A DNA stretch of 64,000 nucleotides, from positions 1,736,001 to 1,800,000 of the forward strand of contig NC_089183.1 in assembly GCF_947507565.1 (NCBI RefSeq), read 5' to 3'. Positions 1 to 10,772 of this stretch are shown piece after piece. A program made the position numbers and the translations under genes. The notes under the pieces were generated by a model, which worked only from the letters and a program-made list of their open reading frames with translations, searched no databases and was not told where the DNA came from. The DNA is from Oscarella lobularis (Eukaryota > Porifera > Homoscleromorpha > Homosclerophorida > Oscarellidae). Every line of letters starts with the position of its first letter. Position 1 is the stretch's first letter.

Positions 1-877
1 ATCGACGTTCAAACGCATCTCGACGCCTAACCGCGCGTTTTGCGGCAAATTGCTCTCGTCGACGTCATTCACCAAGTTCCAATGCAGCTGGTGGACTACA
101 AAGCGAAAGTCGTCGACGTTGCCGCGATGTCCAAAGTCACTAAATATTCGACGTCGGTACGTAAGGTCGGCATCGCCGACAAAACCGCTGCACTCATTAT
201 CACTCTCTGGGCCACGATGCCGAACACGTCGCGCTGGGAAAGTCTGACAATTTTTGTTTCTCCGTCAATTTCGACATGGGAGAGTACACGTTTTACACTC
301 CGAGAGAGGGTCGCCCCATGATTCCGATCGAACCTCTCGAGAACGTTCTACACGAATTTTCCCTTCAAAAAGAGCGAAACTCTTATCAACACAGATCATC
401 GGATTGTCAAACTTCTCCTCTTATTTCGTGTGTCGCATCTCCAAGCTCGGCAAGGCGGTGCCCGTCGAGTCAAATCGCTCTTTCTCCCGCTGCTCTTTGT
501 GCGGCGCTCTATCGAAAACCGTCTCGTTCGAGCACCAACTCAGCGCTCTGCTCACGCTGCAAACCTCGTTGGTGCGAGAAATACAGCTTATTGCCGATGC
601 TGCCACGCTTGCCAAAATTTATCAGAAAAGAGTCGAGGACGTCGATGAGTTCGCCATCGGCGCCACTCCGCCATTCACGTCTGCGGCATCATCCGCTCCG
701 GCCGCAGCCACCGCTGCCAAACGTTCTCTCTGCTTTGAAGAACCGCAAGAACTGCGCGACGCGCCTTTAGCAGCGACAACCGAGTCCGACGAGGATGTTC
801 TTTCCGACGCGGATTTTCTCGCCTCTCTTTCCGATAAGATCGCCTCTGAGCAAAGTTGTCCTAAACGTTCCAAATAA
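1..877 (+). pseudogene. OB-fold/RPA-like protein fragment, frame-disrupted
   Basis: Reading from about position 40, the first frame gives an OB-fold-like strand pattern (VRKVGIADKTAALIITLWA) similar in style to the strand 'VADATGTTTVDLWA' of the RPA-like gene at 2800-3936. The frame then breaks near 310. A downstream frame ending at a TAA at 875-877 has a CxxC pair (RCSLCG) followed by an acidic tail (ESDEDVLSDADFLASL). This order (OB fold, zinc knuckle, acidic or basic tail) fits a replication-protein-A-like accessory protein of the kind carried by Helitrons, but the 5' end lies outside the window and at least one frameshift or intron separates the parts. It lies upstream of, and outside, the complete Helitron. 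It could equally be a fragment of a second Helitron or of a host RPA paralogue. Confidence 0.35.
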
Positions 878-1399
878 ACGTTCCAAATCAGGTAACTGAA
901 GTTCACAACACCAACTTGTTTAGGCACGTTTGCCGCAGGTACATGATTACACGACAATTTCATTCTTTGGCCCGTTTGTCAGATTATAATTGTTTATGCA
1001 TGCGCCTTTTATCCTAAGAGCTTTCTTGGCCTGTAGGCCAGTTGCACTTCAGTGCATTCTCGAAATACAGTTTGTTTAATATTACAGATGACGATTATGT
1101 ATGCTTCGTTCACAAAGAGCCTTTCTGCAGTGCCCGTCGTCACACACCTGAGGTCACGAGCGTCACATGGTTTGCTGTGCTGCCATCACGGATACTAGAG
1201 GAGAGGGATAGGAAACGCAATACATTGTGACGCAGTATGCGTGTCACGTCACGCCTCCTCATCAGACAGCCATACCAATTTTGAAATGCTGTTTGTCTGA
1301 AGTTATGAATATGACTAGGTATTTGTGTATTTGCAAATTTATTATTACTGAAAAAGCGAATCGTTTTCCCGCGATGGCGGTCTCCTTTTCAAAATTGAA
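878..1399. other. no recognisable gene
   Basis: Only short unrelated open frames are seen here and no repeat, TIR or RNA gene was recognised. Confidence 0.5.
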
Positions 1400-2178
1400 A
1401 TGGACGTTCGCTTAGGAAAAGATAGAGCGTGCACAGACGACGCCTGCAAATGGAGCACCGTCAACTGGAATGGAGTTAAACCGATGCCTGTAGATAAAAT
1501 CACTCTCTTCAGCGACAAGGCGAAGTCGTCAATTTCTCACAACAAGAAAATGAAAATTGTTGTGAATATCAGCAAATGGTCAGCGACGAAACCGATTAGC
1601 CTTAGCATATTTGCGTCAAGAGCTGAATTATTTTGTTCCGAAAAAGAAGCCAACACCGGCCAAGCAACTTCCTCCAGAACTAAACAGTTTATTGAGCGAT
1701 AACACCATTGTTGAGTACGCCCTAAATGTGACCAGCGAACAAGTTCAATATACGGAGGAGCAAACACGGTTGCAGTCCAAATCTATCGTGTGGCATTCTA
1801 TGCGAATTGGACGGGTAAGAGCGTCCATATCCTACGTCACAGTTCACATCAATAAAGAAAATCCGTCTCGATCTCTGATAAACGAAATATGCTTTCCTGA
1901 CGAGGAAAAGGCACTTTTGAACGTCCCTGCACTGGAGTAGGGAAAAGAGAAAAGAGCACGTCAAAATGTCCACACACAATGATCTAGTTATATCCCAATG
2001 TGGATTATACATTGATGAAACTCGACCGTACATTGCCGCCACACCTGACGGTCTCATATCGTGCTCTTGCTGCGGTAAAGGAGTGCTTGAAATTAAATGC
2101 CCTTACAACTATCGCGACGTGCCAGTGGAGAAGACGGCAACAAGAGCTTTTACTTTTTTTATTCTGACGGACAGCTAA
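1400..2178 (+). pseudogene. YqaJ/lambda-exonuclease-like nuclease fragment
   Basis: The diagnostic part is at 2029-2106: 'AATPDGLI' followed by 'VLEIKCPY', which is the PD-(D/E)xK active-site pair (D, then ExK) of YqaJ-family exonucleases. Upstream, 1611-1940 reads as the helical N-terminal part of the same domain, ending 'ALLNVPALE' then TAG at 1938-1940, where relatives usually have Trp-Gly, so a TGG to TAG nonsense change is likely. A frame change follows before 1966. The family is the same as the complete SAP-SWIM-YqaJ gene at 15971-17657, suggesting a relic of another element of that kind. The right end stops just before the pogo-like TIR at 2200. Confidence 0.6.
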
Positions 2179-2199
2179 ACAAATGATACCATCACGTTA

Positions 2200-2232
2200 C
2201 CGTATTACCCCGCATTTAGCGGCACGCCGGGG
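2200..2232 (+). repeat. left terminal inverted repeat of pogo-like element
   Basis: It matches the reverse complement of 13067-13099 at all but about one position and is preceded by TA at 2198-2199. Confidence 0.85.
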
Positions 2233-2348
2233 TTTACCAGGGTGCCGTTAAACGTCGGGGATTACCGGCATGCCGCTTAAACCGGGGTAGTTTTTGAAAA
2301 TATGGACAAGCACGTAGGGTTCCAAATAGATCTATACCACTAAACGCG

Positions 2349-2410
2349 CATCCGCCATCTTGCCAAATTGAACAGCGCCATCTTGGATGATGGTCGCAGC
2401 CATCTTGGTC
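2349..2410 (+). promoter_or_regulatory. cluster of YY1-like GCCATCTTG motifs near Helitron 5' end
   Basis: Three copies of (C/A)GCCATCTTG occur within about 60 bp, 20-80 nt inside the Helitron 5' end and about 400 nt upstream of the RPA-like start codon. The motif is the reverse of the YY1 core AAGATGGC. A role as promoter or initiator elements for the Helitron genes is inferred only. Confidence 0.35.
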
Positions 2411-2799
2411 TAATGGCACACCCCCTGCCCAGTTCTCCGAAACCCCGCGTCGTCGGTCTTCGTTTGAACGTCCCACGGCGATCTTTCGTCGCCGCGAAGC
2501 TGTCTAACCGTTCGCTTTCGCCCGAAAACTTTCGGAAGGCTCCGTTTTCGAGCTGTCGCCATTATCGATCAAGTTCGAAAGTCGTTCGAACGGCTTTCTC
2601 GACATCAGGGTCGCTTTATTGCGCGTACGTAAATACCCTTCCACTTTCGGCTGGCGTCGAGGCCCCCTTCAGGAACCCGCCATTCTACGTAAGCGCTCGC
2701 TTCGGCCATGTCTTATACGGGCTCCCGTAATCTGCGCACCTTCTTCTCCACTTTCTTCCCCAGTCGTTTATCCACGCACGTCGTTTCTCTTCATTCTAC

Positions 2800-3936
2800 A
2801 TGTCGTCTCCTACCAAATCTCCTCACAAGAAGCGTCCTCGGCCGAAGGACTTCGACAAGATTGCCGAAATCACCCGCGAGTGCAGCGGCTCACGAGCAAA
2901 CGTTCACGGTGTCGTGTCTCAACTGTCTCCTGTGAAAACAGGGCCGCAGCGAAAGTACTTCTCGGGAAAGCTGAGCGACGGCAACTCCGCTATTCGTTTC
3001 ATTTCCTTTGCACCGCGTACTCTCGACGTCGTTCCAGCTTACGAAGCGATTTCCGCCTTCAAAGGAAAATCAGTCGTCGTCGAAAATTGCGAAGTGAAGA
3101 CCAATTCTTACGGCGGAGCGCCAGAGCTCATTCTCGGCAATTTTACATCGTTCGACGAGTCGTCGAAGGATTTCGGTGACATTTCCTTCGAAGATGAAGA
3201 AGAATCGTCTTCATCATCCGATCCTGCTAAAATTGTCACAGTGTCGCAACTGTCATCCGTTGAAGAGTACAGTCCCATCTCGATCAAGATCAGAGTACTC
3301 AGAGTCAACCCGTGCCGCACGACGTCAAGTGGCTCACTGGTGCAGACTGTGGCTGTGGCAGACGCCACCGGTACCACGACAGTCGATTTATGGGCGCAAT
3401 TCATTGATCAACTCAAGCCGAACATTTGCTATATGCTAAAAGATTTTCGCGTGAAATCCTTTCAAGAGCAGTTCTGCCTCTTTTCGCCGAGGAAGCGCGC
3501 AACCATCGTCGCCGTTCCTGATGACATCGGGAACATCACGGAAGACGGCCATTCCGAATTGGAATGCAATGCCGACTCGACCATCGGTACCGTCAGCGAA
3601 TTTCTGGCTGTGCGTAGGTGCCCTCAGTGCAAAAAGGGGAGCGTCAGCGTCTTGGCAGACCAACCCACAGTCGGCCAATGCAATTCTTGCAAGTCATTGA
3701 GCCGTATGGAACTGTGCTCCAGCGTCACGACCGCAACGTTCACGGTCCAGTCGTCTGGAAGTATGGTCGAGCTGTCTGGTCATGGCGACGTGTTGGCCGC
3801 CATTGCTCAATGTCCTCTGTCTGACGTCACGAAAGTTAAACTGGTGTTGGCAGAAAAGTTTGACGCCTACTCAAAGAATTCAATCATAAGAAGAATCGAA
3901 AGGAAGGGATCAACTTCCTCTGAAAAAGTGGAATAG
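2800..3936 (+). CDS. Helitron-encoded RPA-like single-stranded DNA-binding protein
   Basis: This uninterrupted 378-residue protein starts MSSPTKSPHKKRPRPK, a basic tail that could serve as nuclear localisation signal. Two OB-fold-like regions follow (about residues 30-110 and 145-230), then a four-cysteine zinc ribbon (CPQC at about 274-277, CNSC at about 294-297) and a basic C-terminus. The order of OB folds plus zinc ribbon is that of the RPA large subunit, which coats single-stranded DNA. RPA-like genes are known passengers of plant and animal Helitrons, where they are thought to protect single-stranded transposition intermediates. It lies about 270 nt upstream of the Rep-helicase gene on the same strand, with no frameshift. 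The ATG at 2800 is chosen because it opens the basic tail. Confidence 0.75.
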   Translation: MSSPTKSPHKKRPRPKDFDKIAEITRECSGSRANVHGVVSQLSPVKTGPQRKYFSGKLSDGNSAIRFISFAPRTLDVVPAYEAISAFKGKSVVVENCEVKTNSYGGAPELILGNFTSFDESSKDFGDISFEDEEESSSSSDPAKIVTVSQLSSVEEYSPISIKIRVLRVNPCRTTSSGSLVQTVAVADATGTTTVDLWAQFIDQLKPNICYMLKDFRVKSFQEQFCLFSPRKRATIVAVPDDIGNITEDGHSELECNADSTIGTVSEFLAVRRCPQCKKGSVSVLADQPTVGQCNSCKSLSRMELCSSVTTATFTVQSSGSMVELSGHGDVLAAIAQCPLSDVTKVKLVLAEKFDAYSKNSIIRRIERKGSTSSEKVE

Positions 3937-3967
3937 CGCACGGAAAGCTGCGCTATCTGTCGTTCCA

Positions 3968-4115
3968 GCAGCTTGACTCCTCTGCCCGTTGGCAGTCTAA
4001 TTACCACTTTATGCTATTTTGCATTTTTCTGTCCTCTTTTTCTGCCCTTTGGCATTTTTTGTTTGAATTTACGTGTTGGGCCTAATCTTTTCCTGCCAGT
4101 TGGCAGTCTAACTGA
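3968..4115 (+). repeat. three short GTTGGCAG-type hairpin repeats downstream of the RPA-like gene
   Basis: The motif CTGCC(C/A)GTTGGCAGTCTAA occurs near 3977-3997 and 4093-4112, with a variant CTGCCCTTTGGCA near 4043-4055. Each can fold with TGCC pairing to GGCA. They sit in the 3' untranslated stretch between the two Helitron genes. A role in transcript 3' processing is possible but not shown. Confidence 0.4.
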
Positions 4116-4208
4116 AATAAATGTCAGAACGACCGCGTAATGTAGCCTGTTTCGAAATAGCTGCGCTCACTCAAATCCGGGAACCTGTTATCCGGGACTG
4201 GTTTTCTC

Positions 4209-7200
4209 ATGACCTCTTTTCGAAATATGCGACGCAAGCGATCTCCCACTAAATCTCCGCATCACCAGCAAAAGAACTCGAAAGAAAGAACCTCACGTTC
4301 GACTCAGACGCGGCTATCCGACCAAACGGCGCAGAAAGCGCCGTTTCTCGGCGAAGCGTCTACAGCGTCGTCGGCTCTCTCTCTCCATCGAAGCAACAAC
4401 TCAAAGCCTAAGACCATGCGTTTGCTTCATGAACCTGTGCAAATAAAGCCTTTTTTTAGAACCGAATCTGCTGATGAGCCGTTTGTTGCAACCGATCATG
4501 GCGGAGGTCATAACGCGACACCGCAATATCATCGCATCGATCATCTCTACGCCCGAAATGACAGCAATGAACAATCGAGAAGGTTCTTTGAACATTTTCG
4601 ACTGTACGTCACCTACACTCATTCCAAAATTTTGAAGGGGTTTTTCCACAACAACCGAAGAAAATAAAATTTTGTTTGACGTCCAAACAGACGACGACGA
4701 CAACGAGCAAGTCGTCTATTCTATTGCTGACGTTACGCACGACCACATTTACGTTGGAACGCTTCCCTTAGCTGACACGTCCCAGTACCTGCGAATTCTG
4801 AAACTTATGTTTTGTGTCCCTTATTTCCTTTGTTCTAGATCTGGACAAACTGTCGAAGCTGAGGAGCACCGTTCCTTTGTCATTGCATCACTGCAACAAA
4901 ATTCCACATCAGAGCATGACCCGACAAATGACGTCAACGATGAATCTGTAAGGATTTTTCCAGTTCCTGACATGGTGGATGACGATGAACAAGCCCCGAA
5001 TTGTTTTCCGCCCCAAGAAAATTCACCGCTCCACGACCATGCTGCGTACAGGTTAGGTTGGTTAGTGAAACAAATTTACACAATATTTTACATTTCATGA
5101 TCTTCAGATATGAAACTGACCGTCCCCTGCCTAGCAACGTAGGATCAATGACAGTTCAGTGCGAATTCTGCAAAGCTCTCAAATGGCCGGGAGAAACAGA
5201 GGGACTTTGCTGCGAGAAAGGAAAAGTGAAGATTCCTCTCTTACCCAAACCACCCGAGCCTTTGGCGTCTCTACTCCTCGGACAGCATCAAGGTTCAGCG
5301 CATTTTCTCGGTAACATTCGTAGTTACAACTCGGCCTTTCAAATGACATCAATGGGATGTAAACAAGTATCGTTTCTTGGCCAGTGGAACCCCTGTTTCA
5401 GAATACAAGGCCAAGTGTATCACCTTATTGGATCTCTTGAACCTTCCCAAGACGGCCAAAACAAATTTGCTCAAATCTACTTTGTTGACGACCCATCTGA
5501 CCAGGCCGGTCTGCGATGTGCGGCTATTCCAGGACTCACTCCGGCAACTGTTATCGATCTGCAAATGATGCTTCAGGCACAGAATTCCTACGTCCGAAGT
5601 TTTCACTTTGCTAGGGAGATGCTTTCCAGAAACAGCGAATCTTTGAAAGTCGTCATCGATGCAGATAAAAGACCAACCGGCGAACACGAACGACGATACA
5701 ATGCTCCACAAACTAACGAAGTTGCTGTTTTGATGCTCGACGAAAAACACGGAAACCGAGACATCGTACTAAAGCACCGCGAAGGAGGACTTCAACGAAT
5801 TGCAGAAACCCACAGAAGCTACGATCCACTTCAATATCCTCTCCTTTTTCCACGAGGAAAAGACGGTTGGAGTATTGAATTGCTCGCAACTAAAGGAAAG
5901 AAATTGACGCCAATGAAATTCTATGCTTTTCTCATGATGTTTCGCCCAGATCCTGACTTTAACACGTTACTGCGCTGCGGAAAACTCATGCAGCAATTTA
6001 TAGTCGACATGTACGTAAAAATTGAATCAGATCGCCTCAATTTTCTTCGGCACAATCAGAAGAAACTCCGCGCAGAGAATTACTCCGAGTTCTCAGACGC
6101 GCTCTCCCGACAAGATGCAGATCCCGCCAACATTGGCAAAAAAGTAATTTTGCCAAGCAGCTTTACTGGAGGACCACGGTACATGAATCAGAGAGTTCAA
6201 GACGCTATGGCTTACGTTCGAAAATTTGGCCGGCCTACGTACTTCATCACACAAACGTGCAATCCATCTTGGCCAGAGATCGTACAGCATCTTCTTCCTG
6301 GTCAAGCTGCGCACCAACGGCCCGACATCGTCGCTCGCGTCTTCCATTTGAAATTGACAGAAATGATGGACGACCTGACGAAAGAATGCATCTTCGGACC
6401 TGTTCGAGCCCACCTCCACTGCGTCGAATGGCAGAAACGGGGACTTCCTCACGCCCACATACTTCTTTGGCTTGAATCGAGTTGCCGAGTCTACGGTGAC
6501 GGAAAACTCATGCAGCAATTTATAGTCGACATGTACGTAAAAATTGAATCAGATCGCCTCAATTTTCTTCGGCACAATCAGAAGAAACTCCGCGCAGAGA
6601 ATTACTCCGAGTTCTCAGACGCGCTCTCCCGACAAGATGCAGATCCCGCCAACATTGGCAAAAAAGTAATTTTGCCAAGCAGCTTTACTGGAGGACCACG
6701 GTACATGAATCAGAGAGTTCAAGACGCTATGGCTTACGTTCGAAAATTTGGCCGGCCTACGTACTTCATCACACAAACGTGCAATCCATCTTGGCCAGAG
6801 ATCGTACAGCATCTTCTTCCTGGTCAAGCTGCGCACCAACGGCCCGACATCGTCGCTCGCGTCTTCCATTTGAAATTGACAGAAATGATGGACGACCTGA
6901 CGAAAGAATGCATCTTCGGACCTGTTCGAGCCCACCTCCACTGCGTCGAATGGCAGAAACGGGGACTTCCTCACGCCCACATACTTCTTTGGCTTGAATC
7001 GAGTTGCCGAGTCTACGGTGACACCATTGACAAGGTCATTTCAGCTGAAATTCCGTCCAAGCAAGAAAATCCCGTCTTACACGATATTGTCATGAGGAAC
7101 ATGATCCACGGTCCTTGCGGGCGCCTCAACCCCCAGTGCGTATGCATGAAGGATAACTTTTGCTCGAAGAATTTTCCGAAAGACTTCATTTCCGAAACCA

Positions 7201-9806
7201 TTTGCGCAGATGACGGATATCCACTGTATCGCAGACGTAAGCCGTGCGAAGGCGGACACACCGGAGTAAAAAAAGTTCGCGGCAAAAACGTTACCGTCGA
7301 CAACCGGTTTGTTGTACCGTACTCTCCGTACCTGTGCGAAAAGTACGACTGCCACATTAATGTCGAAGTCTGCAACAGTATCAACGCAATCAAATACGTC
7401 ATCAAGTACGTGAACAAAGGCAACGACATGGCAGCATTTGCTTTTCAAAGACACAACCCTTCAGACGAAATCGACATCTTTCAAGCGGCACGTTACGTCA
7501 GCTGCAGCGAAGCTTGCTGGAGGATTTTCGGATATCACATTCATAAGCATTATCCGGCTGTCATCAATCTTCAGGTTCACCTTCCGAATGGTCAAAGGGT
7601 ACTTTTCACACCAGAAAACGCTCAGGATAAAGCACAACATCCACCAAAAACTACTCTCACCGCTTTCTTCGCACTTTGTCAGCGATACCATTCTCCACAA
7701 ACAAGGAACATCATTTCTGCAGACAGAAAATTCGTTAAAAATCTTCTCTCCTCAAATGTTCCACAATACTTCACTTTCGTCGATAAAGGCAAAGTTTGGA
7801 AACCAAGGATAAGAGGAAGCGCGCCAGTTCTCAACGCCGACGGCGAAATGACCTCTTTCAAAAGCAGTTCTGCGATCGGCAGAGTCTACAATGTTCATCC
7901 AAGACAAGCGGAATGCTTTTTTCTCCGACTTCTACTTCATCACCAAACAGGTTGCTGTTCATTCGAAAACCTCCGCACAGTCGACGGCAATCTCTACCCC
8001 AGCTTTCGCGAAGCGTGTCGAGCTCTTGGACTGCTCGAAGATGACGCTCATTGGAGAACTGCAATGGAAGAAGCCTCCGCCCACGCCTCGCCTCATTCTC
8101 TGCGCGTCCTATTTTCCATTCTGCTCACTTCCTGTCAGTTGGCTGATCCACTTCATCTATGGGAAACGCACAAAAATTCAATGACCGAAGACCTTCATCG
8201 CTATCGTCAAGCAACGCGCGAGTTTGACGCTCCTTTCACCCCGGCATTGTACAACGACGCTCTAATACGAATTGAAGACATTGTGCACGAAATATCCGGT
8301 GACAAACTTACTCATTTTGGCCTTCCTACTACAAACAGAACTCATTCTGATTCCGCCGCCTCCGATTACGCTAGAGAGACTGCTTACGACGTCGCAGTTC
8401 TTCAGCAATTTCTTGACGAAAATGAGGAAAACCTTACAGTTGATCAACGAATTATATACGACCGAATCATTCAACTGATTGACGAAAAACGCGGAGGATT
8501 CTTATTCATCGACGCACCAGGAGGAACAGGCAAAACCTACCTTGCGAAAATGGCTCTCAGTCGCATTCGAAGTCAACGACTTATAGCCCTCGCAACGGCC
8601 AGTAGTGGAATTGCTTCGCAACTACTCCCCAATGGACGAACATCACATTCCACATTTAAAATTCCTCTCGACCTTACCTCCTCCGACCAACCCATGTGCA
8701 ACATCAAGAAAGGAACGCAAACGGCAAAATTAATCAAAGAATGCTCGGCAGTCTTCTGGGATGAATCAACAATGATGAACAGGGTTGCACTCGAAGCGGT
8801 CGATCGCACTTTCCGAGACATACGAGATTGTCAGAAAATTTTTGGCGGAGTTCTCTTTGTCCTTTCCGGAGACTTTCGCCAAACTCTTCCAGTCATCCGC
8901 GGAGGAACACGGGCAAACGAAATTCACTCTTACCTGAAATCGTCCCCACTATGGCATTACGTGGAAACCCATTCTTTGACAACGAACATGAGAGTTCACC
9001 TACACAACGATCTCAACGCAGCAGCTTTCTCCAATCTTCTCCTCACCGTTGGCGATGGAAGAATACCGTGTACAGTTGACACCCAAACAATCACTGTACC
9101 TGAAGAATTGTGTCATATCGTTTCTACAGACGACGAGCTCTTCGACAAAGTTTACGACAACCTGGAAGACAACCACGCCAACATTGACTGGCTGATGGAA
9201 AGAGCGATTCTGGCACCTCTCAACGAGACCGTCAACGCCATAAATAATATTCTACTCAATAGATTTCCAGGAAACGACGTCAAAACATATAATGCAATTG
9301 ACAGCGTTCCAAACGAAGATGATGCTACTCAGTATCCTTTGGAATTCTTGAACTCTCTGCAGCCATCGGGAATGCCGCCCTATCAACTTCGTCTCAAAAT
9401 CGGTTTGCCTGTCATGGTCCTTCGCAATCTTGCTCCAGGAATTGCAAACGGTACAAGACTCATCATAAGGAAGACTATGGAAAGATGTTTAGAAACCGTC
9501 ATCTTCACCGGCTCACGAAAAGGGGAAATACTCTACCTTCCAATGATATCACTAACGCCATCGGACACCGGATTGCCTTTTACGTTTACTCGACGCCAGT
9601 TCCCAATCAAACCTGCAATGGCGATGACAATAAACAAGTCTCAAGGACAGACGTTAAAAGTCGCAGGTCTCGAGTTACAAGACCCATGCTTCAGCCACGG
9701 CCAGTTCTACGTTGCATGCAGCAGAGTATCAAGCAACAGCAATCTCTTTATACACGTAAACACACCGTCCACCAGAAACGTCGTCTACCACGAAGTTCTG
9801 TCCTAA
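4209..9806 (+). CDS. Helitron Rep-helicase (RepHel), multi-exon
   Basis: The main exon runs from 5108 to the stop at 9804-9806 with no interruption. It is spliced in frame to an upstream exon ending at 5051 across a 56-nt GT-AG intron (5052-5107), giving HAAYRYETDRPLP. Exons before 4672 are less certain; the join between 4603 and 4660 is unresolved. Order of domains: cysteine-rich N-terminus (CEFCK...CCEKGK), Helitron N-terminal domain, HUH nuclease (PHAH codons at 6447-6458 and again at 6969-6980), the paired tyrosines four codons apart (7395 and 7407), then a Pif1-like SF1 helicase with Walker A GGTGKT, Walker B WDEST, GDFRQTLP and the C-terminal motifs TINKSQGQT and YVACSRV. The protein nicks and unwinds DNA for rolling-circle transposition. 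It is odd in carrying two copies of the HUH segment but one tyrosine pair. Confidence 0.85.
5979..7022 (+). repeat. exact 522-bp in-frame tandem duplication inside RepHel
   Basis: Unit 1 is 5979-6500 and unit 2 is 6501-7022, each 522 bp (174 codons). I saw no difference between them. Each unit contains the conserved PTYFITQTCNPSWPEI segment and the HUH motif GLPHAH. Because the length is a multiple of three, the reading frame continues through both. Confidence 0.9.
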
Positions 9807-9837
9807 ACTGCCACCACCTATCTACATCACCCTTCTT

Positions 9838-10291
9838 AAAGTTTGTCTGTGTCTGTGTAGGTTTTGCCTCTCCCTGATTCGCATCTGTGTATCCTCTCTG
9901 CGATTCGCATCTGTGTGTTTGTTTGTGTTCGCATCTGTGTGTTTGTCTGTGTAGTTTCTGCCTGTCTGTATCCGCATCTGTGTGTTTGTTTGTATAGTTT
10001 CTGCACGTCTGTCTCCGCCTTCGTGTTCTGTCTGTGTACTTTCTCCCTTTCCGTCTTTGCATTTGTGTGTTTCTCTATGTAATGTCAGCCTGTCTGCCTT
10101 GCCATCTGTATGTAGTTTTTGCCTGTCTCTGATGCATCTGTGTGTTTGTCTCTGTACTGTACTGCTTGCCTCTCCACATATGTATATTTGTCTGTGTAGT
10201 CTCTGCCTGTCTGTGTCCGATGTATGTTTGTTAGCATAGTTTCTGCCTGTCTGTCTCCCCTTTCGTGTTTGTCTGCCTGTCTGTCCTTGCA

Positions 10292-10327
<36 letters not shown>

Positions 10328-10540
10328 AAGTTTCTTCGCGTCTGTCTCCGCATATCTGTATTTGTCTGTGCAGTTTCTGCCTGTCTGTCTCCGCATCTGT
10401 ATGTTTGTCTGTGTAGTTTCTGCCTGTCTGTATCCCAATTTGTCTGTTTGTTTGCGTACTTTCTGTCTGTGAGCCTACGCCTTCGTGATTTTTTGTGTAA
10501 TTTCGGCCAGTCTGTCTTTGAATCTGTCTGTTTTGACCAC
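9838..10540 (+). repeat. CTGT-rich degenerate minisatellite in Helitron 3' region
   Basis: A degenerate unit of about 40-60 bp built on 'GCATCTGTGTGTTTGTCTGTGT' variants and 'TTTCTGCCTGTCTG' repeats across about 700 bp, with a pure (GTCT)n run near 10290-10325. Long open frames through it are composition artefacts. It lies between the RepHel stop and the terminal hairpin. Confidence 0.75.
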
Positions 10541-10647
10541 TCAAAACGACCACCAGTTTGGGCAACGAAGCGTCTGGACCTCCACGTTGGTGTTGCCTGG
10601 GTAATGCTAACACAGACGCGAAAACATCACCTCAATACTCACGGGCT

Positions 10648-10674
10648 CCCGCCGAAGGCGGGTGACTTAGCTAG
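10648..10674 (+). other. Helitron 3' terminal hairpin and CTAG end
   Basis: CCCGCC-GAA-GGCGGG (10648-10662) is a perfect 6-bp stem with a 3-nt loop. CTAG ends the element at 10674 and T follows. This is the canonical Helitron 3' end that acts as transposition terminator. Confidence 0.88.
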
Positions 10675-10772
10675 TCATTACTGAATCGGGTACATCTGAA
10701 TAGAATACTACCATCTGTCATCAAATATTTCCTATACGTACGTACGGTATGTCTCTTCCAACTAAAACCTCG

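Larger units (their letters stand above)
2331..10674 (+). mobile_element. autonomous Helitron, complete with both termini
   Basis: The 5' end begins TCTATACCACTAAACG directly after an A (2330), matching the 5'-TC start of Helitrons. The 3' end is a perfect 6-bp-stem hairpin (10648-10662) followed 8 nt later by CTAG (10671-10674) and a T at 10675, so insertion was between A and T with no target duplication, as Helitrons do. The 8344-bp element carries an RPA-like gene (2800-3936) and a Rep-helicase gene (4209-9806). A CTGT-rich minisatellite (9838-10540) lies before the terminal hairpin. The host site is the 3' flank of the pogo transposase gene, outside its coding region. Confidence 0.88.

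Noticed and set aside
9838-10613. Protein-coding region from long frames on both strands (CVCV/TDRQ peptides)
   Set aside because: All arise from the CTGT-rich minisatellite in the Helitron 3' region.
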